DNA from: Planctomycetota bacterium
GTDB lineage: Bacteria; Planctomycetota; UBA1135
Direction: 5' to 3'
Length of the DNA: 5,016 nt
Assembly (NCBI GenBank): GCA_029243845.1
Contig: JAQWRF010000182.1
Coordinates: forward strand, 1 to 5,016
In this document: positions 4,559 through 5,016 of the stretch, piece by piece
Layout of the letters: each line of letters opens with the position of its first letter
Numbering within the stretch: position 1 is the first letter of the stretch
Program-made: the position numbers and the translations under genes
Notes under the pieces: generated by a model
Told to the model about the DNA's origin: nothing
The model's database searches: none
Seen by the model: only the letters and a program-made list of their open reading frames with translations

Positions 4559-4981
4559 CTAGCAATGTGTCGCTAAGAATTCTCTCAAGATAACCACAGC
4601 AGCAGTCGAATCGAGGACGGCCTTCTTCTTTTTGCCCTTCAAGCCCGTCTCTCCTAAGAGCGTGTGTGCTTCTTTCGTGGTGAGCCGCTCGTCTTGGTGT
4701 TGGATCTCAAAGCCTTCGGGTAAAGCCTTGCGGCAAGCGTCCATAAACAGGTGCACACTCTGCGCTTGCTCACCTTCGCTCCCATCCGGTAAGTAGGGCA
4801 TCCCAATCAACAAGCGTACAATTTGTCGTTCTTTTACATGCTCAAGAATGTCTGCAATAGTTGTTTCTAAATTTGAACTAACAATTGCGGGCAATGGCTG
4901 CGCAGTAATACCCATCGGATCACATGACGCCAACCCGGTGCGTTTAAGCCCGTAGTCGATAGCAAGCGTGCGTCCAATCAC
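4559..4981 (-). CDS. ruvX: RuvX/YqgF, Holliday-junction-resolvase-like pre-16S rRNA nuclease
   Basis: YqgF/RuvX is an RNase H-fold nuclease implicated in maturing the 5' end of 16S rRNA and formerly called a putative Holliday junction resolvase. The 140 residues match the family's usual 135-150. Visible motifs are TLAIDYGLKRTGLA (5-18) with catalytic Asp9, VRLLIGMPYLPDGSEG (55-70) for the conserved glycine-rich strand and loop, DERLTT (97-102) with acidic Asp97/Glu98, and KKAVLDSTAAVVILREFL (119-136) with Asp124. The start is GTG 4981: an in-frame TAA lies 6 nt upstream and the first motif begins at residue 5, so no other start works. No Shine-Dalgarno is seen in the A-rich leader. It is the first complete gene of the leftward block containing rnpB. 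The remaining bases up to 5016 may end another gene, but two frames are possible. Confidence 0.94.
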   Translation of the reverse strand: MIGRTLAIDYGLKRTGLASCDPMGITAQPLPAIVSSNLETTIADILEHVKERQIVRLLIGMPYLPDGSEGEQAQSVHLFMDACRKALPEGFEIQHQDERLTTKEAHTLLGETGLKGKKKKAVLDSTAAVVILREFLATHC

Positions 4982-5016
4982 TTTTTATTACAGTAAGTCG
5001 GTGCGCTCTTCAGCTT

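Noticed and set aside
4982..5016. Possible 3' end of another minus-strand gene upstream of ruvX
   Set aside because: Two frames are open (ending AEERTDLL at 4988, or overlapping the GTG start with TGA at 4978-4980). Too little sequence to choose or name either.

Overview
The window is ordinary bacterial chromosome, with GC content near half by eye. It is densely packed: no gene-free stretch exceeds about 110 bp. There is no mobile element, CRISPR array, tRNA or phage feature. The RNase P RNA is a standard bacterial type with type A character. I could not fix the phylum. None of the eight protein genes has a convincing Shine-Dalgarno sequence, and several have a -10-like hexamer only 6-7 nt before the start codon, so leaderless or SD-independent initiation may be common in this organism.

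Layout. (1) 1-1196, minus strand: 3'-truncated NAD(P)-dependent aldehyde dehydrogenase, apparently starting with TTG. (2) 1197-1269: compact divergent intergenic region. (3) 1270-1680, plus: a stand-alone degenerate response-regulator receiver domain. (4) 1774-2118, plus: a small ArsC/Spx-family thioredoxin-fold protein, closed by a textbook intrinsic terminator (2136-2168). (5) 2180-2959, plus: fdhD, the sulfurtransferase that matures formate dehydrogenase, beginning only 11 nt after the terminator T-tract. (6) 4066-2956, minus: an apparent operon of a Nudix hydrolase followed by two small paralogous proteins (75 and 77 aa). The last gene overlaps the end of fdhD tail to tail, and the operon's probable terminator lies inside the fdhD coding region. 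(7) 4067-4174: a regulatory-looking spacer with a good promoter, paired direct repeats and a 16-bp palindrome. (8) 4542-4175, minus: rnpB, the RNase P RNA. (9) 4981-4559, minus: ruvX/yqgF, the pre-16S rRNA nuclease family.

Functional reading. The right half (ruvX, rnpB, then the Nudix gene and two small beta-rich proteins) all points leftward, and its two firmly identified members act in stable-RNA maturation. The small paralog pair is the least explained part and has an Sm/SH3-like pattern, so an RNA-related role is a reasonable but unproven guess. The left half is a set of unrelated metabolic and stress genes. I found no convincing new multi-gene system. The most interesting items are the tandem small paralogs, the terminator hidden inside fdhD, the repeat/palindrome cluster before the Nudix gene, and the recurring short-leader promoter pattern.
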